Both the position numbers and the translations under genes were made by a program. The notes under the pieces were generated by a model that worked only from the letters and a program-made list of their open reading frames with translations, was not told where the DNA came from and made no database searches. DNA of 64,000 bases from CANMUM01 sp965263365 (GTDB taxonomy: Bacteria; Pseudomonadota; Alphaproteobacteria; Rhodobacterales; Rhodobacteraceae): positions 186,001 to 250,000 of the forward strand of contig OZ253672.1 in assembly GCA_965263365.1 (NCBI GenBank), given 5' to 3'. Positions 35,321 through 46,312 of this stretch are shown here, piece by piece. Every line of letters begins with the position of its first letter. The stretch's first letter is position 1.

Positions 35321-36136
35321 TTACTGCGCTTCGGTTGAAGCTTCTGCCAAGCGCTCTTCGGTCCATGCTTTTGATAGGGCTTGCGCTTCGCTAATCTCTT
35401 CACCGGTCATGCTGGCTTCTAGGCTATTGCGAAGTGTCGTCCCTTCGGGGTGCCCCCGAACAGCTGCAAGGTTAGCGTATGAATAAGCCTCGATATTATT
35501 AGGCGTTTCTAGCCCTGCATAATAGCCCGCCAGTTCATAAAGCCCCATCGCATTGCCAAGCGCGGCGGTTTGTTCAAAATAACCACGCGCTTTTTCTGGA
35601 TCAGCTTCAATATCATTGCCTTGAAGATAAAGTTGACCCAGAAGATTGAGCGCTGCAACATTGCCTGAAGCCCCCGCTGCTTCCCAGTTTGTAATCGCCT
35701 TGTTGATATCTTTCTCAACGCCCTGACCAAGTTGATAAGCAAGGCCGCAATTGAATTGACCATTTGCGTCCCCTGCATCAGCAGCTTGACAGAATAAGCG
35801 CGCGCTTTCGCCATAATCGCGAAGAAGCACATTGCCTTCCATATACATAACACCCAAACGGTTCATGGAAAGCACCGAATTTTTCTCAACGCCCGCCGCA
35901 TAAAGATTAGCCGCACGCATTTCATTTTTTTCTGTACCTGCCCCTACTTCAAAAAGCCGGCCAAGGTAAAACGCCCCATCGCCATCCCCCGCCTCATAAG
36001 CGGCTTGGAACTCTGCTGCGGCCCCCGCCACATCACCCGAGTTGAGCATGTCAAGCCCTTCAGGAACACCCGCAAAGGCAAGGCTTGGTGAAAAAAGTAA
36101 TAAGGCAGTCACTGCTGAAATAGTTTTGGATGTCAT
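35321..36136 (-). CDS. Secreted Sel1-repeat protein
   Basis: The 271-residue protein has an N-terminal signal peptide (LLLFSPSLAFA). It is followed by about six Sel1-like repeats recognisable as AxxYxxGxGxxKxxxxAxxYxxxAA (GAFYLGRLFEVGAGTEKNE, GQFNCGLAYQLGQGVEKDI, NLLGQLYLQGNDIEADPEKA). Sel1 repeats are alpha-solenoid protein-interaction modules. Location should be periplasmic. The gene lies just upstream of tpsB on the same strand, so an accessory or chaperone-like role in exoprotein secretion is possible, though not established for this arrangement. Confidence 0.85.
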   Translation of the reverse strand: MTSKTISAVTALLLFSPSLAFAGVPEGLDMLNSGDVAGAAAEFQAAYEAGDGDGAFYLGRLFEVGAGTEKNEMRAANLYAAGVEKNSVLSMNRLGVMYMEGNVLLRDYGESARLFCQAADAGDANGQFNCGLAYQLGQGVEKDINKAITNWEAAGASGNVAALNLLGQLYLQGNDIEADPEKARGYFEQTAALGNAMGLYELAGYYAGLETPNNIEAYSYANLAAVRGHPEGTTLRNSLEASMTGEEISEAQALSKAWTEERLAEASTEAQ

Positions 36137-36273
36137 ATAGTCCCCCTATGGTATATAATAGATTAGCAAAAGGAACGCGTAATATTCGCGTTAACAATTC
36201 GTTTACAGCTTGAATAAATCATAAATCCCGTTAAAACAATAGTGGAATCAACATGATGTGAAGGGGCAGGATT

Positions 36274-36942
36274 ATGATAAAATATCGAAACAGCATGTCT
36301 ATCATGGCGACTATGTTCGCAATTACGGCTTGCACCAGCTATGATGATAGTCTTTCCGCTCAAGAGCAAGCCAATTTAACCGCAAGCCAAGACTTCGCCT
36401 CACAAAACAACAGACTGAGCTTGGGTGCTAATGGGAATTATACCCTTGAAGGACAGAGCTTAACTCTTGCAGGTGAGAATAATGGTCAGCCTGTTTTCAG
36501 CGATATCACCATTGACGGCACGAGCTATACCATCATCGCATCCAAATATGATTATGGTCTTGCAATCTATGCGCTTAGCCCCAATGAGCAATTTGCTGAG
36601 ATCGGCAGTGACCTTGATTCGTTCACCAGCCCTTCATCACTGGGTTCAGCGCAATATGCAGGCAAATACACGGAGCGCAATATCAGTGCGTCAGGTGACA
36701 TCTCTGACGAAAATTCAGGCGCAATTCTATTGGCTTTTGACCCAAATGCGGGGACATTAACAAGCCTTGCAGGTCCTGATATTTCTTATGAGTGGGATAG
36801 CGCCACAAACTCATTTATTGGCACAGATGCTACTACGGGTGAAACCATCGCCTATGAGGGTGATATCCTGCTTGGCCATTATACCACCGACGCAGGCAGT
36901 GGCGATACCACATATGGTACGTTTTTTGGCCTTGGGGAGTGA
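36274..36942 (+). CDS. Putative surface lipoprotein of unknown function
   Basis: The 222-residue product has a short N-terminal hydrophobic stretch and a lipobox (ITAC), predicting a lipoprotein with the modified Cys about 20 residues in. The mature part is rich in Gly, Ser, Thr and Asp with alternating polar and hydrophobic residues, suggesting beta structure. The end, YGTFFGLGE, is reminiscent of small C-terminal beta-barrels of surface lipoproteins. No family is confidently recognised. It lies between the divergent tpsB/Sel1 genes and the exoprotein gene. Confidence 0.6.
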   Translation: MIKYRNSMSIMATMFAITACTSYDDSLSAQEQANLTASQDFASQNNRLSLGANGNYTLEGQSLTLAGENNGQPVFSDITIDGTSYTIIASKYDYGLAIYALSPNEQFAEIGSDLDSFTSPSSLGSAQYAGKYTERNISASGDISDENSGAILLAFDPNAGTLTSLAGPDISYEWDSATNSFIGTDATTGETIAYEGDILLGHYTTDAGSGDTTYGTFFGLGE

Positions 36943-37074
36943 CGTTTTAGGTGGGGCTATAATTGTTTATGTGGGTTCGTTTTTTATGCGGCTTTTCACT
37001 TTGAGTTGAGCGATGTTGATTTTGCAGATTATTTTTGTTAATTTTTAGGTAACTTTGCATAAAGATTTATCTTT

Positions 37075-40000
37075 ATGCTTTTTGGTGGAGAAGCTTTGTT
37101 GTCGTATCGGTTTCAAAAACAAAGATTGCAGCGTGTTTTAAAGCCTAGCTTGCTTAAGCAAGCTGTGGCATTGCTTGCTTCTTATGCGATTGGTATCCAT
37201 CCTGCGATTGCGCAGTCGGTCACCACGACGCCGATCTCTGGTGATTTGAATATTTATGATTCGGCTAGCGGCGTTCCGGTCGTGGATATTGTTGATCCCA
37301 ACTCTCAAGGTGTGTCGCACAACATTTATGGCGAGTTCAATGTCGGTGAAGAAGGGCTTATTTTTAATAATGCCGATCAGAACTTTGTCGATACCAATTT
37401 GGGGGGACAAATTTATGGCAATGGTAATCTAACGAATGGTCCTGCCACGGTCATTCTCAATGAAGTGCTTTATAATAATCCCACCGAGCTTTTGGGCTAT
37501 ATGGAAGTCGCAGGACATCAAGCCGATGTCATCATTGCCAATCCGTATGGCATCACCTGTAATGGCTGTGGCTTTATCAATACAGATAAAGCGACGCTGA
37601 CAACGGGTACGCCTTTTTATGAAGGTGGAGACTTTAGAGGCTTCAACGTCACACGGGGTGCGGTTGCGATTGGCGAGCTTGGTGTCGATGGCACGGGTGC
37701 GAGCCAGTTTGATATTATATCGCGCCAGATTAAGGTTGGCGGCACGATTTATGGTCAAAATGTTCGTTTGATTGCTGGTCAGAATAATATTATTTATGCG
37801 ACCGGTGTTGTCACTGAACGCGATAGTGATGGCAGTGCCAAGCCCGAGCTTGCCATTGATAGCACGGTACTGGGCGGTATGTACGCCAATTCGATCACCA
37901 TCATTTCGAATGAAGATGGTGTGGGCGTCAAAGCCCCAACCAATATGGCCGCCAATGCGGGTGAGATGACTATCACGGCGGATGGGCGCTTGGTAATGGG
38001 CACGGCGCAAGCCTCGAGCAATGTGAACATTCAAGCCAATCAGGATATTATTGTTCAGAACCAGATTTATTCACAGGCGCAAGTCAATTTAGAGGCGGCG
38101 CGTGATTTGATCGCGGAAAACAATGCGCAGATTGTTGCGGATGGTGCGCTTGCTTTCCAAGCTGGCCGCGACATCACACTGGGTGATGAGGTGGCTGTTG
38201 TTTCGAATGGTGAGAGTTTGGCCCTCAATGCAGGTAATGATCTCACCCTTAGTGATGCGACGATGGTCTCGAATACGGTTGGGGTGATTGATATAAATGC
38301 CGCTCAAGCGGTTGCGTTGGCCAATAGTGCCAAAATCATGGCGGTTCAGGATGTGACCTTTGCCGCTTCATCGCTCACTTCTTCAGGTGATAATGTCATT
38401 GCCGCTGGTGTTGAGGATGCGGATGGCAATGCGGTTGCCGCAAAGCTTGATGTGGATATTTCGGGTGATGCTGAACTGGCTTCATCCACGGTTTACGCTT
38501 CAGGCGATCTCTTCTTTGATGCCGACAGCATTACCATTGGTTCGGATAGCATTGACCCCTCACAATTTATCTCGGGCAGCAATATGGCGCTCACGGCCAG
38601 CACGATTGAGGCCGAAGGTGCAAGGCTCAATTCTGCAAATGATCTTGCCATTGCCAGTAATACCATCAATACGGCCGATGCGACACTCCAAGCCCAGAAT
38701 GATATCAATATCACTGGCCCCAATGGAGGCAATCTCAATATTATTGGTGGAAACTATCTATCAGGAAATGCACTTAGTGTTGAAGCCTCATCTGTTACAA
38801 ATAGTGCCAATTTGACCGCGATTGAAGGCGGGCTTGACATTGAGGCCACATCTGGCTCACTCAATAATACTGGCGAGCTTTATGCGGGTGATAATTTAAA
38901 CCTTACTTCGGTGGATAGTCTCAACAATGAAGGCAGCCTAACCGGCCTAAGCGGTGTTACACTCACCTCAGAAGGCGATCTTACCAATAGCGGCGATTTC
39001 CTTTCGAGTGGTGTTATCACCATGACGGCTACAAATACGCTCACCAATTCCGGTTCAGGTGTGAATACGGCCTCTGGTGCGGTTGATGCAGAAAGCAGCA
39101 CGGTGCTTGCAGATGGCACGGGGCTTGTTTTGACGGGGGCTTCGGTTGATAATTCGGGTGATACACTGATTGCGGGCGATATCACGCTGAGTGCAAATGC
39201 CAGTGATCTGACTAATCGTGGTGATCTCACGGCACTTGGTGCTTTTGATGTGAATGTTGCCAGCGGTTTTGATAATTCGGGTGATCTTTACTCAGCAACC
39301 ACGTTGGATATCAATGCGGCCTCAATGGATAATTCCGGCAATCTTACGGCCAATGACGCACTCACTATAGATATTTCAGGTCACTTCGCCAATACGGGCA
39401 ATCTGCATTCTAATACGGGTATTGGTATTGAGGCGGGAAGCTTTGACATTGGCGGGGCTCTCACCTCACGCGGCACGGTTCAATTCGCCGCGCTTTCGAG
39501 AACGTCAAATATTACCGGCTCTATTAATGCGCTTGGTGCCATTGATATTGATGGAGCAAGTGATTTGAATCTTGGTACGGATGCCAAGATTTTCGCTTGG
39601 GGAGATGCGCTTGATATTTTAGCGGGCGGCAAGCTCACAAGCGACGCCGATCTTTATAGCCAAGGTGCCATGATGCTTTCGGGAAGCAGTCTTGATCTTG
39701 ATGGCTTGATCCAAAGCCGGACATCTATTGGCTTGACGAGCACAGCAGGCGATATTCTTTCAGACGCAACGATCCAAACCGCAAGCCTTGATGTCGACAG
39801 TGCTGGGGTTTTTATCCAAACAGGCGATATCACAACCACGCTTTTAACACTTGATGCTTTGGATGCATTTGAGAATACTGGCAGCATTAGCACGGCCTAT
39901 TTGCAAACCAATTCGTCCAGCTTGAATAACTCAGGAACGCTTGATGCCAATGTTTATGCCTCATTGACCACCACAGGCAATTTTACCAATTCGGGTACGA

Positions 40001-43000
40001 TTACCGCCGTGGGTTCAGAGGATGCCGATCAAAGCGGTAATATCCTTATCAATGCAGGAAGCGGCAACATTAACAATAGCGGAACGATTGATGCGGCGTC
40101 ATTGCTTTCACTGACCGGTAACAACCTTACCAATCAGTCTTCTGGCCGCCTTGAAGGTGGACGGATTGGCGCAGCGCTGACAGATAGCCTGACCAATCAA
40201 GGCCAAATCATCTCGGACGGAACGGTTGATCTCTCTGCCGATCAAAGCCTTTATAATACGGGCACAATTCAATCAGGCGATCTCCTGAAGGTTTCTACAG
40301 AAGCTTTCACCAATAATGGTAAGATCGCGGTGTATGGTGGGGCGGTTGCCATTGAAGCACGCACAAGTTTCCATAATGGCAATGATACGATCTTCAGCGA
40401 TACCGGCATTCAACTGCGTATCAATGGTGGGTTAGATAACAGTAATTACGGCACAATCAATTCACTTGGTTTTATTGATATTGCGGGCTTAGGCAATGGC
40501 TATATCGATTATTTCAATGTAGCAGCCGATGATGAGTTCGGGGCGGTTGGCGATTACCGTGTTAAAACAAAATCGGTCACAAATGCGGGCGCGATTTATT
40601 CAGCGTCAGGCAATCTTACCCTTGAAACACAAAATGACATCACCAATACGGGCGTGATTTATTCGGGTGGTGACTGGATGCAACTCTTGCTTGGCGGCAC
40701 ACTTGATAATAATGGAGGTGCCGTCCTTGCCATGAACAACATGGCAATTGCAGGCATTGGGTATGATGGCACCAATAATGATCGGGCAGCTGGCATCATC
40801 AACCAGCATGAAGGACGCATTGAAACCATCCAAGGCAATATGATTCTTGCGGCTGATAGTGTCGAGAATCTGACCGAAGCACCAGAAATTAGCGAGCAAT
40901 ATTTTGTCGATACGGGGGAAAGCAACAAATATGCACCCTATAATGTACTTCAGGATTATGAGGTCGTTGAGTGGAAAACCAATGCGGCTGGTGAAAAGCA
41001 TAATGGCGGGTGTGGCTTTGGTTGTCGTGGTGGAAGCAAAAGTGAGAGCGGTTATTTTATTCGCCAAGCCGATCTACTCCACAAAGTTTATTTTCGAACC
41101 GATCTTTTAACAGCGACGGAAGAACCAAGCCAAATTCGTTCTGCTGGGAACTTGACAATTATTGCCGACGATTTTTCAAATGAATATAGTTTAATTTCTG
41201 CACGCAATAATATCGATTTTGATGTTTTTGGAAGTGCAACCAATGAAGGCGCAAGCTATGGTGATCAATATCTCTATGTAAACACATCTTATCATCATGA
41301 GTGGGAAGAAAGTGGACGTTTCTCTTGGACCGTGGCGCCTACATTTGGTGTTGTCGAAAACGAGACGGGAAGCAAAACTTATAATGTTTATGGTACAATC
41401 ACTTCAACGGAATGGGATAAATCCCAAATGCAATCGGTATATGGCACGATTGAAGCAGGTGGCAATATCACAGGAAACATTGTCAATTTAACCATTGAAG
41501 GTAATGTTGATAGTCTTAGCGGCACATCCACAACGCCCCCGACAGTTGCTCAAATCACGAGCCCGACCCAGCTTGCGTCACTTTCTCAGTCGGCAAAAGA
41601 TTTAAACCTTTCGGTTTTGTCGGGTTCTGTTGATAGCGCTGGAATAATTGATGGGGAATTATCCATTGAGGCCAAGGGCGATGTGATTTCCAGCCTTGAC
41701 CCTTCCTTCACTTCTTTGGCAAATGACCCGCTCTTTGAATATGACCCCGATGGTGCGTCAGGCTATCTCATTGAAACGGCTTACGAGTTTATTGATCAGT
41801 CGGCTTTTGTGTCTTCCGATTATTTTTTGGGGGCTATGGGCCTTACGCCAGCGTCCGATCCGCCATTGCGTTTGGGTGATGCCTTTGTTGAAACCACCCA
41901 TATCCGAGATCAACTCTTTGAGCAGGTCGGCGTCACGATCCTCAATCCGGATATGTCAGAGGCCGAGCAAATCCAAGTCATGTATGATAACGCGGTTGAT
42001 GCCTCGCAAAACCTGGAGCTTCGCCCTGGTGTTTCTCTGACCCCTGATCAACAAGCGGCGTTGACTGAAGATATCATCTGGATGGAAACCCAGATTATTA
42101 ATGGTCAGGAAGTGCTGGTTCCTACGGTTTATCTGGCAAATGGCGGCGCGCAATATGCGAGCTTGGGAGGCTCAAATATCACAGCGGGTGGATCAATCAA
42201 TCTTGACGTAGATACACTGACCAATAATGGCGGCACGATTCGTGCGGATGAGCAACTGATTGTTAATGCGGCCAATGATATCATCAATAATGGCGGTATT
42301 TTAGAGGGTGGCGTAAATGGTGTCTTTACGGATGCAAATGGCAATGAAATCAATATGCCTTCTGTGCTTTTGCAAGCCGGCGGCAATGTTGAAAATTATA
42401 ACGGGACTATCACAGGCGCGGATGTTGCCATCTCTGCTGAAAACATCATCAACGAAACCACCAAGACTCGTTTTGGTGGAAACAGTAATTTCTCTGATAT
42501 TGCTGGAACCACAGCTACAATCGGCGGAACCGGTAATCTCTCACTCATCGCCATCAATGATATCATGATCAAAGGCGCGGATGTAACCGCTGGTGGCAAC
42601 GGCTTTATCCAAGCTGGCGGAAATGTCACCCTCGCCGCATTGGAAATAGAAAGCAGCTATGAGCACTCAGGCTCGTCTAGAGGCTCATGGGGTCACAAAG
42701 AAAAATGGTCAAGTTCGAGTTATGACCTTGTTGCAGATACAAGCACGCTCTCCGCAGGCGGTAATCTGACCATCACATCAACAGGTGGCAATATTATTAG
42801 CGTAGGTGCTGATCTTGTGGCAGGCAAGAATAGCGATAGCGGCACACTCGCACTTAATGCCGAAAACGATATTACCCTCACTGCGGCTTATGATGTGCAT
42901 GAAAGTCGCACCTCATCCAAAAGCAAGGATGGATTTGGTACATCAGGAGAAGAAGGCGATCATTCTCAATATGCCCTTACCAGCACGGGCACTTCGCTTA

Positions 43001-46000
43001 CGGGTGATAATATCACGCTCAATGCTGGCAACGCTGAAACAGGCGCAGAGGGCAATATCACCTTGATTGGCGCTGATCTCAATGCCACCAATGATATCGC
43101 GTTTTCTGCCAATGGCGATATCGCTGTTCTTGCCGCCATAGACCGGAGTATCACGAGCGATGCCTCATCCTCCCACGGCTTCTTCCAAGGTGGCGGTAAT
43201 GGCTTCCTCTCGCTTTATGGCGGCGAAGGCAATAGCGGCTTTACCGATCAAAGCCTCGTTAACGGCTCGTCCATCAATGCTGGCGGTAATATCACCTTCG
43301 ATGCTACAGGCTCTATGCTCGCAGAAGCCGCAGATGTTCAATCGGGTGGAGATTTGATCATTGACGTTGATGAAGCACTAATGATCACAGGTGTTGCCAA
43401 TACCATCACCACCGGATCGGATAGCGATCAATGGGGCATTGGTGTTTCCTTCTCCTCAAGCACAAGCGGCGTATCCCTCTTCGCAGGCTATCAAGGCACC
43501 GAAACATCATTTGATCAGCAACAAGTTATCTATACGGGTTCAAACTTCGTGGCAGGTGGTGATCTTACAGCTAACGCGGGAAGTGACATAATCATCGCAG
43601 GATCGACTGTTGCCGCAGGCGCGGTCGAGGCGACTGAAGAGCTTGAAGGTGAAGAATTTACCTATATAACATCCTCATCGACAGGTGGTAATCTTTCGAT
43701 CACTTCTGATGATGGTTCTGTAAATGTGATTCCGTTGGAAAACTTCACCACCACGGAAGAAAGCTTCTCGCAAACTCAAATCGGCGTCACCGTATCCGTA
43801 TCATCAAGCACGCTTGCGGGCATAGATCAGATGCAAAATGGCTTTGATGTATACGGTCAAGGCCAAGGCAATCTTTCAGGTCTTAACGACGCTTCTGCCA
43901 TTCAAATGGGCGTGGCTGGAGCTTTGGATATCTCTCAAAACATCATCACGATGACGATGGCTAAGAATTTTGAGAACAACTCCATAAATGACAATATAGA
44001 AAATGGTATGGGGTTAGGTGCGAGTATTGGCATTGGCTTCAACACAACAAGTACGAGTTCTTCAAGTACAACTACGAGTCAAACAAACTCATCATTAATG
44101 GCATTCTCAAGCGGGAACGATGAGAATGGTGAAATGGGTAATGTATCTATCGATGCTGGAGATGATATCAATATAATTGGCAGCTATGTTTACTCTGATA
44201 ATGATACTTCACTTATCGCCGAAGACGAGGTGAATATCCTGAGCGCTCAAGACAGTTGGGCGAATAGCTCATCATCCGATAGCTTTGGCATGAGCCTGGG
44301 TTGGAAACTTGACCTTAACAACCCAACATCTATCACTGGCGCGCCAACGCTTGACGTGAATGGCTCGACCTTCGGAAAAAATGGAGCTGGCGTTACCCAA
44401 GTTAATTCAGATGTGATGGCAGGCGGTGAGCTCACGATTCAATCAGGTGGTGACACCAATATTATTGGCGGAACTGCATCAGGTGAAACATTGAATGTGG
44501 ATGTTGGTGGAGATCTTACCGTAGCCTCCGTGCAAGACATTGCATCATCGTCTGGTTCAGGTGCTAATTTCAGCTTTAGCACGACCGGATCGGCAAGTAT
44601 CGGTGGTTCGGATAGCGGCTCGGACTATGCATGGGTCACAGGACAATCAGGACTAACCGCTACAGGAGAGGCCGATATCAAGGTCGAGGGTCACACTCAG
44701 CTGGATGGCGGCGTGATTGGCTCAGAAACCGAAGACGCACTTGACTTTGAAACCGGCACTTTCGCTTCGACAGACATTTTTGACAATGATGAAGCTTGGG
44801 ATAACAGCCTTACTGTCAGCACAGATAGTTCGTTGACTGGCACAACTGGCTCCGGCGATCTTTACAACCATGATAAAGAACAAACCAACTTCGCGACGGT
44901 AGCTGGTGGCGATGTTGTTATCACCGACGAGGAAGCACAGGCCGAGCTCGCCGCGAATGCTGAAGAAGGCGTTAACACCGACCCCGACGCTGTCAACACC
45001 GATCTCGATAACGCTCAAGTCATCACCAAAGATGAAACTAATTCCGCAACCGTGTACATAGACGGCGCGGCCATCGAAGAAATTGGTAGCGGTTTTGAAA
45101 CTATACGTGAGGCGTTGGATTTTCTCCTAAATCGAGGTTTATCCGCCGAACAGGCTGCGCTTGTTGAAAAGCTTATGGCTTGTACAGGAGAACAAACAGC
45201 AAGCTTAACCGTACTCGAACTTCTGAATTATCTGATTGCTAGTCCTGCTTATGCCGAGGAGGATTGTTCGGATGTAACGATGGAGGAGCTGTCGGTTGCG
45301 ATTGATGAGGACACACTTCGCGCTTTGATCTTAGCCTGCTCAGACCCCGAAGTGCGTGCCAAGGCACAGGCATTTTTAGCTCGTAAGATATGGGATCGCC
45401 TTCCAGTCGAGGATCAGATAGCGCTTAGCCAAATTGGTAATTGGGATACTGAAACTGTCATGGAATACATGATGGACAATCCCGACGTGTTTGAGCTTGT
45501 TAATTTGATTGCGGAGATTACCATGCATGGTGGTATGCCGTATTTAACCCTTGCGAATGGCAATATTCCGCTCAGCACTTTGTCCGCGATGACGCTTCAG
45601 CATGTCGAGGTGCCAACTGAAAGTGGGTTCGGCGTTGATACCACAGGTTGGCCGTTACACGACTTCATCATGCTCAGCTTTGTTGAGCACGTGGTTGCAG
45701 AATCTGGCGGGGCACTGACTGGTGGGGCAATTTCGCGGATTGTTGAAAAATTCGGACCATCCGCATTTCGGGTGATGAAGCGTGCTTTTGGTATTGCCGA
45801 TAATGTCAACAATCCTGATGAAATTGCAAAAATAATTAAAAATAAAACAAATTCTGCTAATGCTCCAAAGGGGACAGTGACAGCACCTAATCTTACTGAG
45901 CGTGGAACTCTGACAAATCTACATCCTAGTGACACTCCACAGTTGCTAACCACGAAGCGAAAGTTAGTTCAGGATGAGAGCGGACGCTATTGGCTAGAAA

Positions 46001-46302
46001 GCGCGAACGGAAACCGAGTAACACCAACAGGCAGTTATGATTTCGTTACCATGCCAGATGGAACCATTTATGCAGCTCGCTCCAATACTACGCAAGGTAG
46101 TGAAGCATCTACACACCTTGGTTTAAGTCAAGGTGGAGAAGTGAGTTACGCGGGTTCAATGACGTTTCCTAACCGAAACAGCCCAAATCGAGGTAATATT
46201 CAAGGCTGGTCTAATAATTCCGGTCATTATCAACCACCTGCTGGTCTGTCTGAAAATTCTGGCTTACCTACTGAAAATTTCAACCCTGTCACTTTTGAGT
46301 GA
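37075..46302 (+). CDS. Filamentous haemagglutinin/CdiA-like TpsA exoprotein
   Basis: The 3075-residue protein has an extended signal region (basic YRFQKQRLQR, hydrophobic core, AIA/QS cleavage). The TPS secretion domain follows, with the hallmark NPYGITCNGCGFINT near residue 160. More than 2000 residues of short Asn/Gly/Ala-rich repeats (LNNSGTLDA-, LTAGGNLTI-like) should form a right-handed beta-helix. The repeats give way near residue 2630 to a non-repetitive region with a Cys-containing segment (EDCSDVTMEEL). The last about 140 residues (from roughly TLTNLHPSD) look like a separate C-terminal toxin module with HLGLSQGGEVSYAG and NNSGHYQPPAG. It is secreted through the TpsB encoded at 33687-35273. 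A small gene with a strong ribosome-binding site starts 10 bp after its stop and is the candidate immunity gene. The toxin activity is not recognised. Confidence 0.9.
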   Translation: MLFGGEALLSYRFQKQRLQRVLKPSLLKQAVALLASYAIGIHPAIAQSVTTTPISGDLNIYDSASGVPVVDIVDPNSQGVSHNIYGEFNVGEEGLIFNNADQNFVDTNLGGQIYGNGNLTNGPATVILNEVLYNNPTELLGYMEVAGHQADVIIANPYGITCNGCGFINTDKATLTTGTPFYEGGDFRGFNVTRGAVAIGELGVDGTGASQFDIISRQIKVGGTIYGQNVRLIAGQNNIIYATGVVTERDSDGSAKPELAIDSTVLGGMYANSITIISNEDGVGVKAPTNMAANAGEMTITADGRLVMGTAQASSNVNIQANQDIIVQNQIYSQAQVNLEAARDLIAENNAQIVADGALAFQAGRDITLGDEVAVVSNGESLALNAGNDLTLSDATMVSNTVGVIDINAAQAVALANSAKIMAVQDVTFAASSLTSSGDNVIAAGVEDADGNAVAAKLDVDISGDAELASSTVYASGDLFFDADSITIGSDSIDPSQFISGSNMALTASTIEAEGARLNSANDLAIASNTINTADATLQAQNDINITGPNGGNLNIIGGNYLSGNALSVEASSVTNSANLTAIEGGLDIEATSGSLNNTGELYAGDNLNLTSVDSLNNEGSLTGLSGVTLTSEGDLTNSGDFLSSGVITMTATNTLTNSGSGVNTASGAVDAESSTVLADGTGLVLTGASVDNSGDTLIAGDITLSANASDLTNRGDLTALGAFDVNVASGFDNSGDLYSATTLDINAASMDNSGNLTANDALTIDISGHFANTGNLHSNTGIGIEAGSFDIGGALTSRGTVQFAALSRTSNITGSINALGAIDIDGASDLNLGTDAKIFAWGDALDILAGGKLTSDADLYSQGAMMLSGSSLDLDGLIQSRTSIGLTSTAGDILSDATIQTASLDVDSAGVFIQTGDITTTLLTLDALDAFENTGSISTAYLQTNSSSLNNSGTLDANVYASLTTTGNFTNSGTITAVGSEDADQSGNILINAGSGNINNSGTIDAASLLSLTGNNLTNQSSGRLEGGRIGAALTDSLTNQGQIISDGTVDLSADQSLYNTGTIQSGDLLKVSTEAFTNNGKIAVYGGAVAIEARTSFHNGNDTIFSDTGIQLRINGGLDNSNYGTINSLGFIDIAGLGNGYIDYFNVAADDEFGAVGDYRVKTKSVTNAGAIYSASGNLTLETQNDITNTGVIYSGGDWMQLLLGGTLDNNGGAVLAMNNMAIAGIGYDGTNNDRAAGIINQHEGRIETIQGNMILAADSVENLTEAPEISEQYFVDTGESNKYAPYNVLQDYEVVEWKTNAAGEKHNGGCGFGCRGGSKSESGYFIRQADLLHKVYFRTDLLTATEEPSQIRSAGNLTIIADDFSNEYSLISARNNIDFDVFGSATNEGASYGDQYLYVNTSYHHEWEESGRFSWTVAPTFGVVENETGSKTYNVYGTITSTEWDKSQMQSVYGTIEAGGNITGNIVNLTIEGNVDSLSGTSTTPPTVAQITSPTQLASLSQSAKDLNLSVLSGSVDSAGIIDGELSIEAKGDVISSLDPSFTSLANDPLFEYDPDGASGYLIETAYEFIDQSAFVSSDYFLGAMGLTPASDPPLRLGDAFVETTHIRDQLFEQVGVTILNPDMSEAEQIQVMYDNAVDASQNLELRPGVSLTPDQQAALTEDIIWMETQIINGQEVLVPTVYLANGGAQYASLGGSNITAGGSINLDVDTLTNNGGTIRADEQLIVNAANDIINNGGILEGGVNGVFTDANGNEINMPSVLLQAGGNVENYNGTITGADVAISAENIINETTKTRFGGNSNFSDIAGTTATIGGTGNLSLIAINDIMIKGADVTAGGNGFIQAGGNVTLAALEIESSYEHSGSSRGSWGHKEKWSSSSYDLVADTSTLSAGGNLTITSTGGNIISVGADLVAGKNSDSGTLALNAENDITLTAAYDVHESRTSSKSKDGFGTSGEEGDHSQYALTSTGTSLTGDNITLNAGNAETGAEGNITLIGADLNATNDIAFSANGDIAVLAAIDRSITSDASSSHGFFQGGGNGFLSLYGGEGNSGFTDQSLVNGSSINAGGNITFDATGSMLAEAADVQSGGDLIIDVDEALMITGVANTITTGSDSDQWGIGVSFSSSTSGVSLFAGYQGTETSFDQQQVIYTGSNFVAGGDLTANAGSDIIIAGSTVAAGAVEATEELEGEEFTYITSSSTGGNLSITSDDGSVNVIPLENFTTTEESFSQTQIGVTVSVSSSTLAGIDQMQNGFDVYGQGQGNLSGLNDASAIQMGVAGALDISQNIITMTMAKNFENNSINDNIENGMGLGASIGIGFNTTSTSSSSTTTSQTNSSLMAFSSGNDENGEMGNVSIDAGDDINIIGSYVYSDNDTSLIAEDEVNILSAQDSWANSSSSDSFGMSLGWKLDLNNPTSITGAPTLDVNGSTFGKNGAGVTQVNSDVMAGGELTIQSGGDTNIIGGTASGETLNVDVGGDLTVASVQDIASSSGSGANFSFSTTGSASIGGSDSGSDYAWVTGQSGLTATGEADIKVEGHTQLDGGVIGSETEDALDFETGTFASTDIFDNDEAWDNSLTVSTDSSLTGTTGSGDLYNHDKEQTNFATVAGGDVVITDEEAQAELAANAEEGVNTDPDAVNTDLDNAQVITKDETNSATVYIDGAAIEEIGSGFETIREALDFLLNRGLSAEQAALVEKLMACTGEQTASLTVLELLNYLIASPAYAEEDCSDVTMEELSVAIDEDTLRALILACSDPEVRAKAQAFLARKIWDRLPVEDQIALSQIGNWDTETVMEYMMDNPDVFELVNLIAEITMHGGMPYLTLANGNIPLSTLSAMTLQHVEVPTESGFGVDTTGWPLHDFIMLSFVEHVVAESGGALTGGAISRIVEKFGPSAFRVMKRAFGIADNVNNPDEIAKIIKNKTNSANAPKGTVTAPNLTERGTLTNLHPSDTPQLLTTKRKLVQDESGRYWLESANGNRVTPTGSYDFVTMPDGTIYAARSNTTQGSEASTHLGLSQGGEVSYAGSMTFPNRNSPNRGNIQGWSNNSGHYQPPAGLSENSGLPTENFNPVTFE

Positions 46303-46312
46303 GGAGCGGCTC

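Noticed and set aside
37900..44700. Tandem repeats in the exoprotein gene as a possible CRISPR-like array
   Set aside because: Repeats are degenerate, in frame and encode beta-helix units; there are no uniform repeat/spacer lengths and no cas genes.
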